A stretch of DNA of 64,000 nt, taken from Allomyces macrogynus ATCC 38327 (lineage: Eukaryota > Blastocladiomycota > Blastocladiomycetes > Blastocladiales > Blastocladiaceae). The notes beneath the pieces are model-generated. The model saw nothing but the letters and a program-made list of their open reading frames with translations, did no database searches and was not told where the DNA came from. The translations under genes were made by a program, and so were the position numbers. Each line of letters starts with the position of its first letter. Within the stretch, counting starts at the first letter, position 1. This document shows positions 42,693 through 56,182 of the stretch, one piece after another. Location of the stretch: positions 352,469 through 416,468 of the forward strand of contig GG745333.1 of assembly GCA_000151295.1 (NCBI GenBank), given 5' to 3'.

Positions 42693-45600
42693 CTAACCAA
42701 GCCGTTCCAAAGTTTCCAGCGTCTTGCTAATGGACGACGTCAATGATGCCGTCGACGACATGGCCGATTGCGGCACGACCGTTGTCCTGCTCCTTCCCGT
42801 CGTGGGCCGCGCCAATCGCTCAGGCGCAGGCGCCCGATCACGCTCAGCAGCATGGTGTCGCGACAAGCTCATGCCATACGACGACCTCGGCGCTGTCGAG
42901 CTCGACAAAGAATGGTTCCCCGTTGCCGCGGCGACCGACTCGCCCAGCGATATTGCGTCCGGTCCTGCTGCCGCCGCACACCTGCACTCGCGTAACTTGC
43001 GCTGCAGCTTCTCGTGTGCACGCAACGCCTCCTTGCGCAAATGCCGCACCTGGTCGTTCTTTTCGGCAATCAGCTGGTCCTTGAGCCGGATCATTTCCGC
43101 GAGCCGCTGCTCCCACGCGTGGTCGACGCGTTCCACTTGCCGCTGATGGTCCGCCACCAAGTCGGCCGTCGCGGCCTTGGTCTCCGTCTCGACCTGGATC
43201 AGGAGCCGCTGTGTCTTGGCGAGGGCGTCGCGCAAGTGCTGTGCGTCCTTGCGCACGCGGGACTCTTCGGCGAGAAGCGTGTTGAGCGCGGCCTGATCCA
43301 GTTCCGTAGCTTTGGTCACGGCCGTGCTCAAGTCGCGGATTCGGGCCGCGAGCGTGTCCCACGCGGCCGCGTCGGCGACTTGGTGCTTGGAGCGGTACTC
43401 TTGGAAACTCGTGGCCTGTTCTTGCAGTTGGCGGCGCAACCGATCACGCTCGGCACAGCACCGCGGGTGCTGTGCGGACGGCGAGATCGAGCCGCGCTGG
43501 GCCCGGTCCACGCGCTCGTCAAGTGCCGCCCGCGCCTCACGCAGATCTTGGACGACGCGCGCATAGTCGTCCGACGTTTGCCGGTGCGCGCGCTGTGCGT
43601 CCTGGTGCGCCTTCGAAAAGTGCTGCAGCCGCTCGTACACGTCCTGCACGGCGATCTTGGTCTGCCCAAACTCGGCGCTGGCCTTGATGTACTGTGTCTC
43701 GAGCCGGTGCGCAAACGCAATCAATTTTTCGATCTCAGTCGCTTGCCTCTGCACTTGGTTCTCGATTTGTGCAAGTTTCATCCGGCTCGACTGGCAGTCG
43801 CGGCACGGGATCGAGGCGTCGGGGCTCTTGGCACGGCCCGATCGGGACAGGACGGGCGACATGGATTCGACCAAGTGGTCGAACCGCGCTTCGAGCGTGC
43901 GGTTGAACACGTCCGTCTCCGACTCGTCGTCGCGGATCGGCGCTGCGAGGTCGTGCCGGGCATGTTGCGCGAGCTGGATCACGGCGGTCGTCAGGTCGTC
44001 GGGTTCGAGGTCGGGGAAGTCGGCGAGAAGTTGCCGGATCGCGGCACGGAGCTTGACCGCGTCGCGAATAAACTGCTCAATCTCGGTCATACACGCTTGA
44101 ACGTCACCGTCTGGGACAGGCTTGTTTGGCTGTGCCGCGTCGGCGACCCGCGTAGACTGGTAGCACACGCGAATGCGCTCCTGGACGTGCTGGGCTGAGA
44201 CGAGCGCGTCGTGAACCGCTTGGGTCACTGCGAGTGGGCCGGACGCGGTAGAATCGACCAAGTGCGCGAGGCGAGCCATTTCCCAATTCCACACCTTGCC
44301 TGCGGCGGCAAGCTCCTCGTCCTCCGATCCGCGGTCGTCCTGGCGGTTGTGAAGTGCGTCGAGGACCGCAACCACAATCTTGGCCGGGTCCGCGTCGCGC
44401 GGAACGCTCAATCCTGGAATCTGTGCCATGCCGTCGACCAAAGTTGACCAAGCGACGCGCCACGCCTTGATATCCTCGGCCAAATCATCGGCTTCCTTGA
44501 CGACTGCGTCGTAGTCTTCCTGGAATCGAGCGAGCTCGCGGCAAACCACAGCGCCGTCCACGCAGTCGCTGAGGCCGAGAAGGCTCGCACACCGCTTGAT
44601 GCTCTCGGCGGCGGCTTGCCGCGCATGGGATTCGGCAGTCAGGTCTACGACGCGTCGTTTCAGGTCGTCCATGCGCTGAAGATCCTGCTGCCTCGTGTTG
44701 ATGAGCGCGCCAATAATGACCTTGGGGTCCGCGTCAACTGTGTCGCACCCAAACGCGGTGCCAAGCGCTGCAATCTGCGACTTGGTCATATCCAACGACG
44801 TGCGCTCGCCCTCGAGCGCCGACAAGGTCGCGCGAAGCTGCTTCTCGGCAAATCGACACCGGCGCTCCATTTTCTGCAGATCATCGGCAATCCCAGCGCC
44901 GTCGATCACAGCACAGCAAATCCAATCGGCAAACTTGCCCACCGGGAAATGCGTCGCAAACAGCCGCCTTTGGGCATCATCGAGCATGTGTGCCTTGTCG
45001 GCGCACTCGAGCGCGGCCACGAAACTCGTCTTGATTTCGTGCAGCGACGCCGTCTCAGGCAGTTCCAGGTTAAGCCGCACAAACTGCAGGAGCGACGCGA
45101 CCGACTCGGCGTGCGATACAATCGAGCCGCTGCCAGCTGCGAGCAGGTCACGGAGAGTCGTGAGCACGTCGGCGAGGTCGCTGGACCCCGGCACGCCCAG
45201 CGTCTCGGCGGCTTTTTGGATCACAGCCTGCAGCTTGTCGTTGAGCGCCATCACCGTGTCGGTGGCGCGCGTCTTGTCGGCAAGCATCGACTCGAATGCC
45301 GTCGCGCGGTACTGGGCTTCTTGGAGCGCAAGCTGGGAGACGCCGAGCTCTGCCTCGAGCGCCGTCGCCGCGTCAGCGACACGCGTCTTTTCGGCCAATA
45401 TCGCCTCGAGTGCCGTTGCGCGGTACTGCGCTTCTTGGAGGGCAAGCTGCGAGTCGCCCAACTTGGCCTCAAGATGCTCAACCTGCCCCTCGAGCACGTC
45501 CACGCGACTCTGCGCCTCCTGGTTCTGGCGCTGCATGGAGGCCATCTTCTTGGTAAACTGCGCTGAATCGGCCTTCACAACCGCCAACTGCTCGCGCAGG

Positions 45601-48600
45601 TTTCGCTCCACGGTCGCTGCCGCCGTGAGTTGCGCGTTCTTTTCCGCGAGCTCCTCGGACAACTCGTGCGCAAGCTTGGCCTGGTGTGACATGGTCGTGT
45701 CAAACCGGTGCTCTTCCTCGGTCAGCGCCTCGACTTGCTTGGCGAGCGTGCCGGCCTGCACCGAAACGGTCTCGAGCTGCTCGCGCAACATGTTGACGGC
45801 CTCATCCTTGCGGTGCATTTCCGCCCGCGCGGCATTGATCTCGGTCCACGACTGGTTCCGCGCCTCGATCACCGCCGCAAGCTCGTCATGTGCCTGCTTC
45901 AGCTGCTCGGCATACTCGGCCTCGATCGTGCGCCGCGTCTCGCCGAGTCGTGCTTGGAGCTGCTCGACGTCGCGCCTTGCCTCGTCACGCGCCTGCGACA
46001 CGCTCGCGAGCTCGGTCGTAATCGCATCGACTTCGTTGGCCAGAGTGCACTTGGTCGTTTGCAGATCCTTGACTTGGTGCCGGAGCTCGACAGTCGTGCG
46101 CTGAGTGCGCGCGGCGCAGTCACGCGCCTCGTCCAAATGGATTCGGAGCGGCGTGACCTCGGCTTCAAGAGCATCGCGCTGTTCGCGGCACTCCTTGTAG
46201 GCCGCCTCGAGATCGACAGTCGTGCGCTGAGCTCGCGCAGCGCCGTCACCCGCCTCGTCAAGCTGGATCCGGAGCGTCGTGACCTCGGCTTCAAGAGCGT
46301 CGCACTTCTCGTGGCACTCCTTGTTGGCCAACTCGAGCGCCTCGAGCTGCTGGCTCAAGTCATCGGCAATCTGCTGCTTTTCGGCCTCGAGCGACTCCAC
46401 GTCCGACGACAGCCGCTTGGCGTGGCCACGCATGCGGTCCAGCGCATTGGTGAGCCCGGCAACCTTCTTGGTGTACTCCTCGAGCTGCACCTGGACCTCG
46501 GCGTGCCGCTGAATGGCCATGTCGCACTCGGCGGTCACTTGCGCAAGCGATTGCGTCGCCTCCGCGAATTGCGTCGTCTTGCGGGCCAGTTCGGCCCGCA
46601 CCTCGGCCAAGTTCTTGATTACGGCGTCGCGCTCAGCAGCGAGAGTTGCTTGGTGGGTCTGGACTGCGTCAGCATGTTGCAGTTCCAATTCGGCGAGCTC
46701 CGCTTGGTGGGCCTTAATTGCATCGGCATCCTGCTGCTCCAAAGCAGCGACACGAGCGCGAAGGTCCTGAATCTCGAGCCCACTCGTGGCAATGATTTCC
46801 GCCTTGACGTCCACTTGCGTGTCCGCGTCGACCAGTTGAGCTTCCAAGTCGGCCACCTGTGCCGCCAAATCGGCAACTTGCGTGCGAGCCGCATCGAGCG
46901 CCTGTTGCATTTCCGCAGTCACGGCATGTGCCTCGTAGCTCTTGGTTTCCGACCCTTCCAGCTCGAGCCGCAGCTCACCCACGGTCTCCTGGTACTCGCA
47001 CGATTTGGCGCGCAGCAGCTCGCGCACCTGCGCTAGCTCGAGCGCGGTCGTCTTGGTCTCAGCTTGCACGGCGCCCAGCTGCTCTTCCAAGCGCCGGACG
47101 CACGCGTCACGCTCGGCCAGCTCAAGCTCGACCGACTTCGCCTCGGCCTGCGCGGAACTCATCTGCTCCTCCAATTCACGCACGCGCGCGTCGCGCTCGG
47201 CCAGTTCCTCGACTTTGGCATCCAGCTCGACATGAAGCGCCGCCGTCTGCTCGCGCAGCGCAGCGCCGACCGCGAGCGAATGGTCGAGATCGGCCTGCAT
47301 GGCCTTGATCTGCGCCTCACGGTCGCATGCGAGCTTCGCAGCGCGTTCCGCGACGGCCCGCGTCTCCTGGAGCGCCGACTCGGCACTAACCTTGTCGTCG
47401 GTCTCGCGCTCGCTCGCTTGCGCCCACTGCTCCGAGAGCCGCTGCACTTCGGCGCGTGCCTCGTCGCGAGCGGTCTGAGCGGCCTCGAGGTCAGCATTCG
47501 CCTGGTCGAGCACGAGCTCAAAGTCGGCGGCGCGGGACGCGGCATCTCGTGCGGACTGTTGCGACTCGGTGAGTTCGTCCTTCTTGGCCACGAGCTCCGT
47601 CTCGAGCCGCTGCCGGTCCTGCCGCGCCGTCGCGAGCTGCGCAGTCAGATCTTCGATTTCCGACCGGTACCGCTGCTCCATGTCGGCGCGGCGCGTGTCC
47701 AGCTTGGCACGGTCGTGCTCAAAAGTTTCGACGCGCGCACGGAGCGAGTCGCATTGCACGTGCAGGTCTGCAACCGTCGCGTTCAGCGTCGCGACTTGCG
47801 CGGATTCCCGGTCGGCATCCGTCTCCGACTGCGCGAGAAGACGGCGCAATTCGGCTTGGACTTGACCGAGCTCCTGCTCGAGTTCGGCGACTTGCCCCTC
47901 GGCGCGCGACCGCTGCCGGACCTCGGCGTCAAGCTTGCGCACAAACTCCATTTGCCGCTCCCCGGCGCGACGAACGGCCGTCTCGCGGTCCGACACGGCC
48001 GTGGTAAGCTGCGATTCGAGATCGCGGACGCGGTCTGACGCGGCTTGTTGGTCCGACTCGAGACGGGCGATGGCATCGCGGGCATTGGCCAGCTCCTCCT
48101 CGAACCGGCACACAGTCTCCGTGCTCGTCGCGACATGCGCGAGGGAGTCCGGTGCGCTCCCGGTCGCTGACCTCGAGCGTTTCGGTCTTGTCCCGCAATT
48201 CGTCGGCCTGCGCAGCGTGCATGCGACTCAACGACTCGAGCTCGGCCGAGAGCTGCGCGCACTCGGCGGCACCTTCGTCGCGCGCCGAAATGAGGTTCGA
48301 CTGCGCCGTCTGGAGCTCGTTTTCCAGCACAGCGATACGTTCGGCGCGAGTACGGCCGTGCACCTGGGCTTCGACAAGTCGCGCGTCCTGCTCGTCGGCC
48401 TTCTTCGTTGCCGCCACAAGCTGGTCGCGCAACGTCTGGAGCTCGGCCTGTGCGGCAACGAGGTCGCGCGACCCCTGATCTGCAGCCCCTTGGAAATGCG
48501 CATTCGCGCTCGTGAGCTTGCCGACTTGGTCCTCCAAGTCGTGAATCCGGTTCTGCAACTGAGCTTGCGTTGATCCGTCCACGGCACGCTGCGCGAGCTG

Positions 48601-50942
48601 CGCCTGCGCAGTCTCGAGTTCTCGAGCCGCGTCGGTCGCCTTGCGCTCTGCGTCCTTGACTGCCGCAACCATCGCCGCACGCTGCGCATCCCACTCTGCC
48701 GCCTGCGCCTGCAACCGGTCCTCGACGTCCGCGCGCATCGCCACGACCCGATCCAACTCCTGTTTCACATTCGCCGCAGCCAGTGTCTGCACGGCAAGCG
48801 CGTCCTGCGCCTGCGCGACCATATCGTTCGTATGCGCGACGGTCGCCTCGAGCCTCGCCAACTTCATTGCCTGTATTGCCACCTGCTCATTCGCGCGATC
48901 GAGCTGCTGCGTCAAATCGTCCCGCGTGCGCGTCAGGGCATCAATTTGGTTGGTCAGCACGCGGCGGCGCTCGTCCTCGGAGACGAGCCCTTCCTCGTGC
49001 GCAGAGACGGTGCGTTGCAAGGATTCGATTTCGACGCGCGACGAGGTTCGGGTGCGGTGCAGGTGCTCGCGTAAACGGGCGAGGTCCATGGTCATGGTTT
49101 GTGTCGATTGGTGCAGTTGCGTGAGCCGAGATGCGGCGGCGGCGGTGATGGCGGTCGGGGACATGGGCGGGCCGTCGTTGTCAGCGGTCGGCGTGGCGGA
49201 CACGAGGGTCTTGAGTGGTTCGACGAGCGCGTGGTCGTGCACGTCTTTCCATTCCATCAACTTGTCGGTGAGGTGGTGCGCGGGGCAGTCGAGGAGACCC
49301 TAGATGTTGGATCGCTAGTGAGATGGTGTGCGAGAGAAATCAGCATGAGATCAAAACGTACGTCAATGCCAAGGGCCTTTTCGACCTCGCGCAGGACCAT
49401 GGTCAGCTCCTCCTCGGTCCGCTTCTTCTCCGACTCTTGCCCATTCACCAATCCCAACCCAACGACATCCTCGGCCCGAGACGCCGGCACGAGCGCCCAC
49501 TGCTCTCCGCCACCATTCGCGCTCGCCGTCTGCTGCGTCTGGAACGCGGCCACGAGCGCGCGGTTCTCGCGACTTAACCGATCCACCTCGAGCTCGAGCT
49601 TGACGAGCGGGTCCGCGGGCGCCTGCTCGGCAGCCTCCTCGATCCGCCACGCGGCGCCCTCGGCATTCTGCATCTGTGCGGCGACGCGCAAGTACTGTTC
49701 CTGTGAGAGCGCCGACTCGAGCCACTCGACTTGCCGCTCGAGGTTCGCGACTTGGTCTTGCAGGACCACGTTCTCGTCGCGGTGCGGGAGGTGTGCAAAC
49801 AGGTGCTGGTAGACGTTGCGCAGCAGCGCGAGTTCTTGTTGCTCGACGGTCAAACGTCGCGAATTGCTGCTGGTGGACGATTCGGCAGGAATTGCGACTG
49901 CCGCGACCGCGGCGGCAGCTACAGACGCCGTCACTGTCTTGCTCGGTGACGTTGCGGGCGACGGTGCCGTCGACGCCGACTGCGCGCGCTGCTCGGCGTA
50001 CTGTACGACCGTCCCAATCGTCGCGCGACACTCGTTCAGTTGCCGCTCGAGCTGCGTCGCGCGAAACTGTTGCCGCAAGAACATGCCCTGCAAGTCGACG
50101 AGTTCGAGTTCCACGGGCGACGGTAAGCAAAACGCGGCCGAGAGCGGTGTTGCGGTGGCGGGCCGCACGGGACTCGATAGGTTGAGCCGATGACTCGCCT
50201 CGGACATGGACCGGCGGTGCCGCGCGCGCGCCGTCTCGGCGCCGGCAATCAGGTCCATGGACCCGAAGAGTTTACCCGGGGTCGGGATCTGTGCGGGCGA
50301 GTGCGCGCGCGTCGAGAGGTGGTGGCCCGATACGGCGGGAGAGACGGCGTAGGGCGAGTCTGGGTCGGATCTGCTTTCCGCGTTGACAGAATCGTCGGCG
50401 AGGTCAGCCGACGCGTTGGATAGGGATGCGGCAATCGTCGAAAGTGACGCCTGCTTGGCGACCGGTGAACTCGATGATGGCGGGCGTCGCGGGGCGCGCC
50501 ACGACATTCCGAGGCCCATCCCGAGCGGAGCGGCGGTCGCGCGGCTGTAAGACGTCGAGGACCACATGTAAGCCGGCGCGCCGCTGAGGTCGCTAGTGCG
50601 GCGGTTCAGGAGCATCGGCGCTGGTGGTGGCGAAAGTGCGGAAGCATCGCCAGTCGCAGGTGATTGCGAGGACGCTGACCGAGCGCGCGCGATTTCCGAC
50701 AACCGGCGCAATGGCGAAGTGCCGCCATTACTGGCGTTCAGGGACGGGTCGAACCGCGAGTATGCGGCTGGAGCTGCCGGCGCGCCGAGAGACGCGGCGA
50801 TCGAGTGCGCGGCGGCATAGAGTTGGCGTGGAGTTGTGGCATCGACTTGTGATGGGGTCGACGCGCGGCGGATGTGAGATGTAGTGGGTGGAAAGGACGG
50901 GCTGGCCGTAGCCGCAGCACCAGGCCGGGTTGGCGGGTCCAT
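42693..50942 (-). CDS. Giant coiled-coil protein (~2,730 residues)
   Basis: Exon 1 (50942-49362, 527 codons) joins in phase across a 62-bp intron (49300-49361) to a 6.6-kb exon ending at 42693. The second exon has one extra base, with the frame slip at about 48140-48180 (after TLEVSDRERT). Residues 1-280 are Ser/Pro/Ala-rich and disordered; from ~290 nearly everything is heptad coiled coil, rich in Glu, Gln, Ala, Leu and Arg (QLERQLNECRATIGTV, ALEAEVTTLRIQLDEA, QLALQEAQYRATALE). Near-duplicate blocks occur at about 45300-45480 and 46100-46300. The C-terminus is Ser/Thr-rich and ends TLETLERLG. No motor, kinase or membrane domain is visible. By architecture it could be a centrosome, basal-body, rootlet or golgin-type scaffold; I cannot choose. 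The stop is 164 bp from the convergent NVL/Rix7 stop. Confidence 0.8.
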
Positions 50943-51402
50943 TCTAAATCAATGGATGCGGCTTGATGTTACCGACGAGTATTTTTTTGGTAAGAGTGAC
51001 GGGCAAAGAAGGCGAGATCGTTACAGTGATGCGAGAATCGAGCAGTCCAGCTGCTATACGGTCAAAGTGGTCCGAAGGGCATCCAGTCGGGTCGGGAAAC
51101 AGGTGGAGAAGATCCACGGAGCAAAATGCGGGGAGTTGTGTTGGTCGTGATGGCCGATCCGGCGAGATAGCGCCGCGGTTGGCGGTGGAGAGAACAAGCG
51201 AGAGAGAGAGAGAACAGACTATTTGATGATCAACTTGAGTGCGAGACGTGACTTTCGGAGCATGCAACGAGCCACCTGCTAGAGCGTGACCAACGCGCAC
51301 TGTCCCGCACTGCACTGCGATAGGCGCGCCGCGTGTCGTCGAGTTTGCAGCAGATTCGCAAGCCAGAACCTTCAACCACAACGGCCAGCAACAGCAGCAA
51401 TC
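50943..51402. promoter_or_regulatory. Divergent promoter region (coiled-coil / small basic protein)
   Basis: About 460 bp between divergent starts, with a short GA-rich tract at about 51190-51212. Presumed promoters. Confidence 0.4.
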
Positions 51403-51874
51403 ATGTCCGGAGGAGTGCACGCACACAACAAGACGCACCCCTACAAGCGCAGCTCGATGCGCATGCTGCAGCGCAAGGCCAAGCGGCGCGCTACCGAAAA
51501 GTCCTCGACGACCGTCGCGCCCGCGATTATCCGGTCCAACGTGGAGTTGTCCAAGAAGAAGCTCAAGAAGATCAACCACAACGGCAAGAAGAAGCTCACG
51601 ATCCGCAACGTCGCCAAGGTCAAGGAGGCCGCGCTCGAGGCCATAGCCGCAAGCGACGACGTTGACATGAGTGGTGCGTATTCAAGGCTCTCGCTCGGAC
51701 GGCCCTCGTAAAAGGAAAAGCACGCGATTGAAGCAAGGAAACTTATCCACCCTCTCTTCTTTGCCATTAGAGGCCCAGTCGAGGGCTGTCCGCCGCGCGG
51801 CCGAGCATGCCGCCAAGACGCAGAGCAAGAAGGCAGCCAAGGCGGCGGCCACCGACGCAATGGACCTGTCGTGA
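51403..51874 (+). CDS. Small basic nucleolar-type protein (Alb1-like?)
   Basis: Two exons (51403-51673 and 51771-51874) give 124 residues. It is very Lys/Arg/Ala-rich: QRKAKRRATEK near the N-terminus, KKKLKKINHNGKKKLTIRNV in the middle, an acidic patch SDDVDM, then an Ala/Lys helix ending KAAATDAMDLS. Size, charge and the KKKLKKI..KK pattern are typical of small pre-60S or nucleolar factors; Alb1 is the nearest I can suggest, tentatively. GC-rich codons and a clean short intron support a real gene. Divergent from the giant coiled-coil gene. Confidence 0.62.
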
Positions 51875-52220
51875 ACGCAGCATCCATTTTGTACCATAGA
51901 CGATTGTAATTTTCAATGGCGGGTGTGCTTGTTTTCTGCTGTCGATTTCTGTCTTTGTCGTCCCTTTTCAATCCTCTTGTGCTCGCTCATTGCTGGCAAA
52001 ACCTCACGTTAACCTCATGGAAACCTGAGCAGCGGTGAGACTCACCGCAAAGCACGTGGCTCAATAGACCGCGCCCCAACTTGAACAACCGGTCCAGCTG
52101 ATCGGACTTGATCGCCGTCGGCGCCGCCATCCCGTCTCAAGGACCCGTCTACGCCGTCGAGGACGATCCCGTCTCCCCGACCGACCGACAGGTCGACCAG
52201 CCCAGTTCCAGCTCGACGAC
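51875..52220. other. Promoter region of the ACAD8-like gene
   Basis: About 345 bp, no gene seen. Confidence 0.4.
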
Positions 52221-53965
52221 ATGCTTGCCTCGGCCCTGACCACGACCGCTCGCACCACCGTGTGCCGTACGGCCGCTGCTGCCGCGACCCGCGTCGTCGC
52301 GACGGCGCCGGCCGCGCGCACCATGTCCTCGGCTATTCTCGACCGTACGGCTTCTCGAAGTTTTCCAGAAGCCGTCCTTGCGCGGCGCGAACCTGACTAT
52401 AGTTTGCGGCCGTACAACCAGCCACGGTTGGCCTGAACGAGGACCAGAAGCAATTCTTTGAAATGTCGCGCGCGTTTGCCAATGCCGAGCTGGCGCCGCG
52501 CATGCAGGAGCTCGACATCCTCGAGACCGACCTGCCGCGCGACACGCTCAAGAAGGCGGCCGAGCTCGGGTTTGGTGGTATCTACGTTGACCCAGAGTTT
52601 GGGGTATGCCCGCTCACGATGATTTGGACAAGGACCCTCAGAAACAGCAGTTACGACTCACGCTGCCCTTGTTTCGCGAATAGGGGAGCGGCCTGACTCG
52701 TCTTGATGCATCGCTCATTTTCGAGGCGCTCAGCACGGGCGATATCTCGACGACGGCCTACATCACGATCCACAAGTCCGTATCCGCCCGTACTCGTGGT
52801 TGTCTGCACCTTGATTCTCACCGTTGATTGTGTTTGGTGCGCGTTTAGCATGTGCGCGTGGATGCTCGACTCGTTTGGCTCGCAGGGTTCGTTTCCGTTC
52901 GCGCTGCACCTCCACTCTGTTGAAAACCATCTCTCACGGACCTTCATCGCACCCCACCTGCAGAGCTAAAGGCCAAGTACCTGCCCGCACTGACCTCAAT
53001 GGACCTGCTCGCGTCCTACTGCCTGACGGAACCCGGCGCCGGATCTGACGCGGCGTCGCTCATGACCACCGCCAAGCGCGACGGCGACGAATACATTCTC
53101 AACGGCACGAAAGCCTTCATCTCTGGCGGCGGGCAGTCCGACATTTACATTGTCATGGCGCGCACGGGTGCGCCCGGGTCCGGCGCGAGTGGGATTTCCA
53201 CGTTCCTGATTGACCGTCGTGAGACCAAGTCGGGTTTGTCGTTTGGCAAGAAGGAGCAGAAGATGGGCTGGAACTCGCAGCCGACGCGCGCCGTGATCAT
53301 GGAGGACGTGCGTGTGCCCGCGACCCATATGATTGGGACCGAGGGCCACGGGTTCCGGTACGCGATGAAGGGATTGGATGGCGGGCGGATTAACATTGCG
53401 TCGTGCTCGCTTGGTGGCGCGCTGGCAGCGGTCGAGGCGGGGATGGAGCATGTCACGGTGCGCAAGCAGTTTGGTAAGCCGATTGCCGCATTCCAGGTAC
53501 GGATTTTGGTTTTTGGGTGTCGCGCGAAGTCTCGCTCGTGGGGTGGACATGTTGACTGACATGTTGATCGATCCAACACACAGAACGCGCAATTCAAGCT
53601 GGCCGACATGGCGACGGAACTCGCGTCAGCTCGTCTCCTGGTGCGCCAAGCCGCGTCGCTGCTCGATGCGAAAGCGCCACAGGCGACAGCCTACTGCGCC
53701 ATGGCCAAGATTGCCGCGACGGAAAAGGCGTCGCACATTGCCGACCAGGCGCTGCAGATGCACGGCGGGTACGGGTACCTCAAGGACTACAAGGTGCAGC
53801 AGTTTGTGCGCGACCTGCGCGTGCACCAGATTCTCGAGGGTATGCTTGCTGTCGTGCTTTGTGGTGGAGAGATTCCGCTGTTCGAAAAGCTGACGCGCTA
53901 TGCATTGAACAGGTACCAACGAGATCATGCGCGTGATTGTGAGCCGCGAGCTTCTCAAGGAGTGA
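52221..53965 (+). CDS. ACAD8: Isobutyryl-CoA dehydrogenase-like acyl-CoA dehydrogenase
   Basis: A multi-exon mitochondrial acyl-CoA dehydrogenase closest to ACAD8, which oxidises isobutyryl-CoA in valine breakdown using FAD. The presequence [20 protein letters not shown] fits mitochondrial import. Exon 1 (52221-52344) joins at 52422 to give [20 protein letters not shown], then [64 protein letters not shown] (flavin signature), [32 protein letters not shown] and [14 protein letters not shown]. The last intron (from about 53839) leads to [20 protein letters not shown], whose EGTNE glutamate is the catalytic base position, with the stop at 53963-53965. There are about six introns, some under 80 bp. 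Neighbouring NFS1 is also mitochondrial. Confidence 0.93.
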
Positions 53966-54565
53966 GGTGACGCGCAGGCGCCCTTGCCCGAAAAACCGTT
54001 TGTTGCAAATTGCGTGAATGTGGGCTGACGACCTCACTGCGTCGTGAAGCCCTCGGGCCGCGCCAGCATGCGCGCGCGCGGGTCCCTTTGTTGTCGTCTT
54101 TCCTTTTGGAGCCTCTTTCGATTCGTAAATCAAGTTTGTCGTGCTCACTTGGGCGTGGTAGGTTGTCGCCGTCCGCGCGAGGTTTGAACGCGGGGCTGCT
54201 GGGGCTGCTGTCACGACGACTTGCCCTCGAATCGCGCAATTGGCAGGGATGCGTAAAGGCACGTGCAACGGACTGCTTGCTGACACACGTCCCATCGATG
54301 CAACCCTGCAACATCTCCGCGACCGGCAGGGATTGCTGCAGGGACCGCCGCGTTGGACCCGATCGCTCTCCTCCTCTCCAGCTTCCAACTCCAACCACCA
54401 ACGCGGCCAGCAATCAATTCGGATCTGCACGCGACACACCCGCTGCGAACCCTGCAACCTCTTTGGATCAAAAAACGAGCTGCAGCCCCGACGACTTACC
54501 TGCCGGCCACCAAGTTATACTCGGCGAGCCATCTTTCTCCTCCACGCCGAATCCGCCCAGCAACC
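53966..54565. promoter_or_regulatory. Promoter region of NFS1
   Basis: About 600 bp between genes on the same strand. An open frame runs through 54240-54565 into the NFS1 region but has no domain and is better explained as upstream sequence. Confidence 0.45.
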
Positions 54566-56182
54566 ATGCTCAAATCCGTCCTGCTCCGCTCGCTGCGATG
54601 CGCCAGTGCGCCCGCAGCACCGCGGCAAACGGCCACGGCCGCTGCGATGGGTACGCTGGGCCCTCTCGCAACACTCTCCACCCCACCAATCGGCGCGATT
54701 GCTTACCGGACGTGGTTGTACCCTTCACCCTCCAGTCGCGCACCGCACGCACGCGACCGCCGCCGCGGGCCCGCGCGTGGGCTCGCCGATGGGCGACCCG
54801 GCCATGACGCACGAGGAACTGCGTCCGCCACAATCCGCCGGGTTCGACGTTTCCGCGCGCCCACAAGGCTCGCCCGACGCACTGGCCACGAACGCGGGCA
54901 AGCCCATCTACCTCGACTACCAAGCGACGACGCCGACCGATACGCGCGTGGTGGCCAAAATGCTGCCGTACTTCAGCACCATGTTTGGCAACCCGCACTC
55001 GCGCACGCACGCGTACGGGTGGGAGTCGGAGGAGGCCGTCGAGACGGCGCGCGCGCAGGTCGCGCACTTGATTGGCGCCGATGCCAAGGAAGTCGTCTTC
55101 ACTTCCGGCGCGACCGAGTCAAACAATGTGGCGCTCAAGGGGGTTGCGCGGTTCTACCGGAAAGGGCGCGGTAAGACGCATGTGATCACGACGCAGACGG
55201 AACACAAATGCGTGCTCGATTCGTGCCGGTACCTGCAAGAGGATGGGTTCGATGTCACGTATTTGCCCGTGCAAAAGGACGGTCGCGTGCGGCTCGAGGA
55301 CGTGGAGGCCGCAATTCGTCCGGAGACGTCGATCGTGTCGGTCATGATGGTCAACAACGAGATTGGCGTCATTCAGCCGATTGCCGAGATTGGTACGTTG
55401 CGAACATGCTGGGTTTGGCGTGTACGACACGTCAGCTAACTAGAGCCGTTCTTCCTCACGTAGGCGCCCTCTGCCGCAATCACAAGGTCTTCTTCCACAC
55501 CGACGCGGCCCAAGCTGTCGGCAAGATCCCGATCGACGTCAACGCCATGAACATTGACCTGCTCTCCATTTCCGGGCACAAGGTCTATGGGCCCAAGGGC
55601 ATTGGTGCGCTCTACGTCCGCCGTCGGCCGCGCGTGCGGCTCGAGCCCCTCATCTCGGGTGGTGGCCAAGAACGTGGTCTGCGTTCCGGCACCGTCCCGA
55701 CGCCGCTCGTCGTCGGTCTCGGCGAAGCCTGCCGCCTGGCCGAGGCCGAAATGGCGCACGACCGCGCGCACGTCGAGCGTCTCTCACAGCGCTTGATTGA
55801 TGGGATCACATCGCAACTGACGCACGTTGCGCGTAACGGGTCGGCCGAACATACCTACCCGGGCTGCGTGAACCTGTCGTTTGCGTTTGTCGAGGGCGAA
55901 AGTCTCCTCATGGCGCTCAAGGATGTCGCGCTCTCGTCCGGGTCGGCGTGCACGTCGGCGTCGCTCGAGCCGTCGTATGTCTTGCGTGCGCTGGGCGCCG
56001 AGGACGATATGGCGCATTCGTCGATTCGGTTTGGGATTGGCCGGTTCACAACCGAGGCCGAGGTGGATGCGGTCGTCGAGAAGGTGGTCGGCGCCGTGAC
56101 CAAGCTGCGCGATATGTCGCCGTTGTGGGAGATGGTGCAGGAGGGGATCGACCTCAAGTCGATTCAGTGGAGCGGGCACTAA
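54566..56182 (+). CDS. NFS1: Mitochondrial cysteine desulfurase Nfs1
   Basis: Three exons (54566-54650, 54736-55392, 55464-56182; phases agree) give 486 residues. The start [18 protein letters not shown] is an Arg-rich mitochondrial presequence. The body is a class V PLP enzyme: [62 protein letters not shown], the PLP lysine in [19 protein letters not shown], the mobile catalytic Cys in [20 protein letters not shown], and the typical C-terminus [19 protein letters not shown]. Nfs1 takes sulfur from cysteine for iron-sulfur cluster assembly and tRNA thiolation. All key residues are present. Confidence 0.96.

Noticed and set aside
42724..49812. Long + strand frames opposite the coiled-coil gene (up to 469 codons)
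   Set aside because: Mirror frames of a GC-biased coding exon; the minus strand has heptads and a consistent splice, the plus frames do not.
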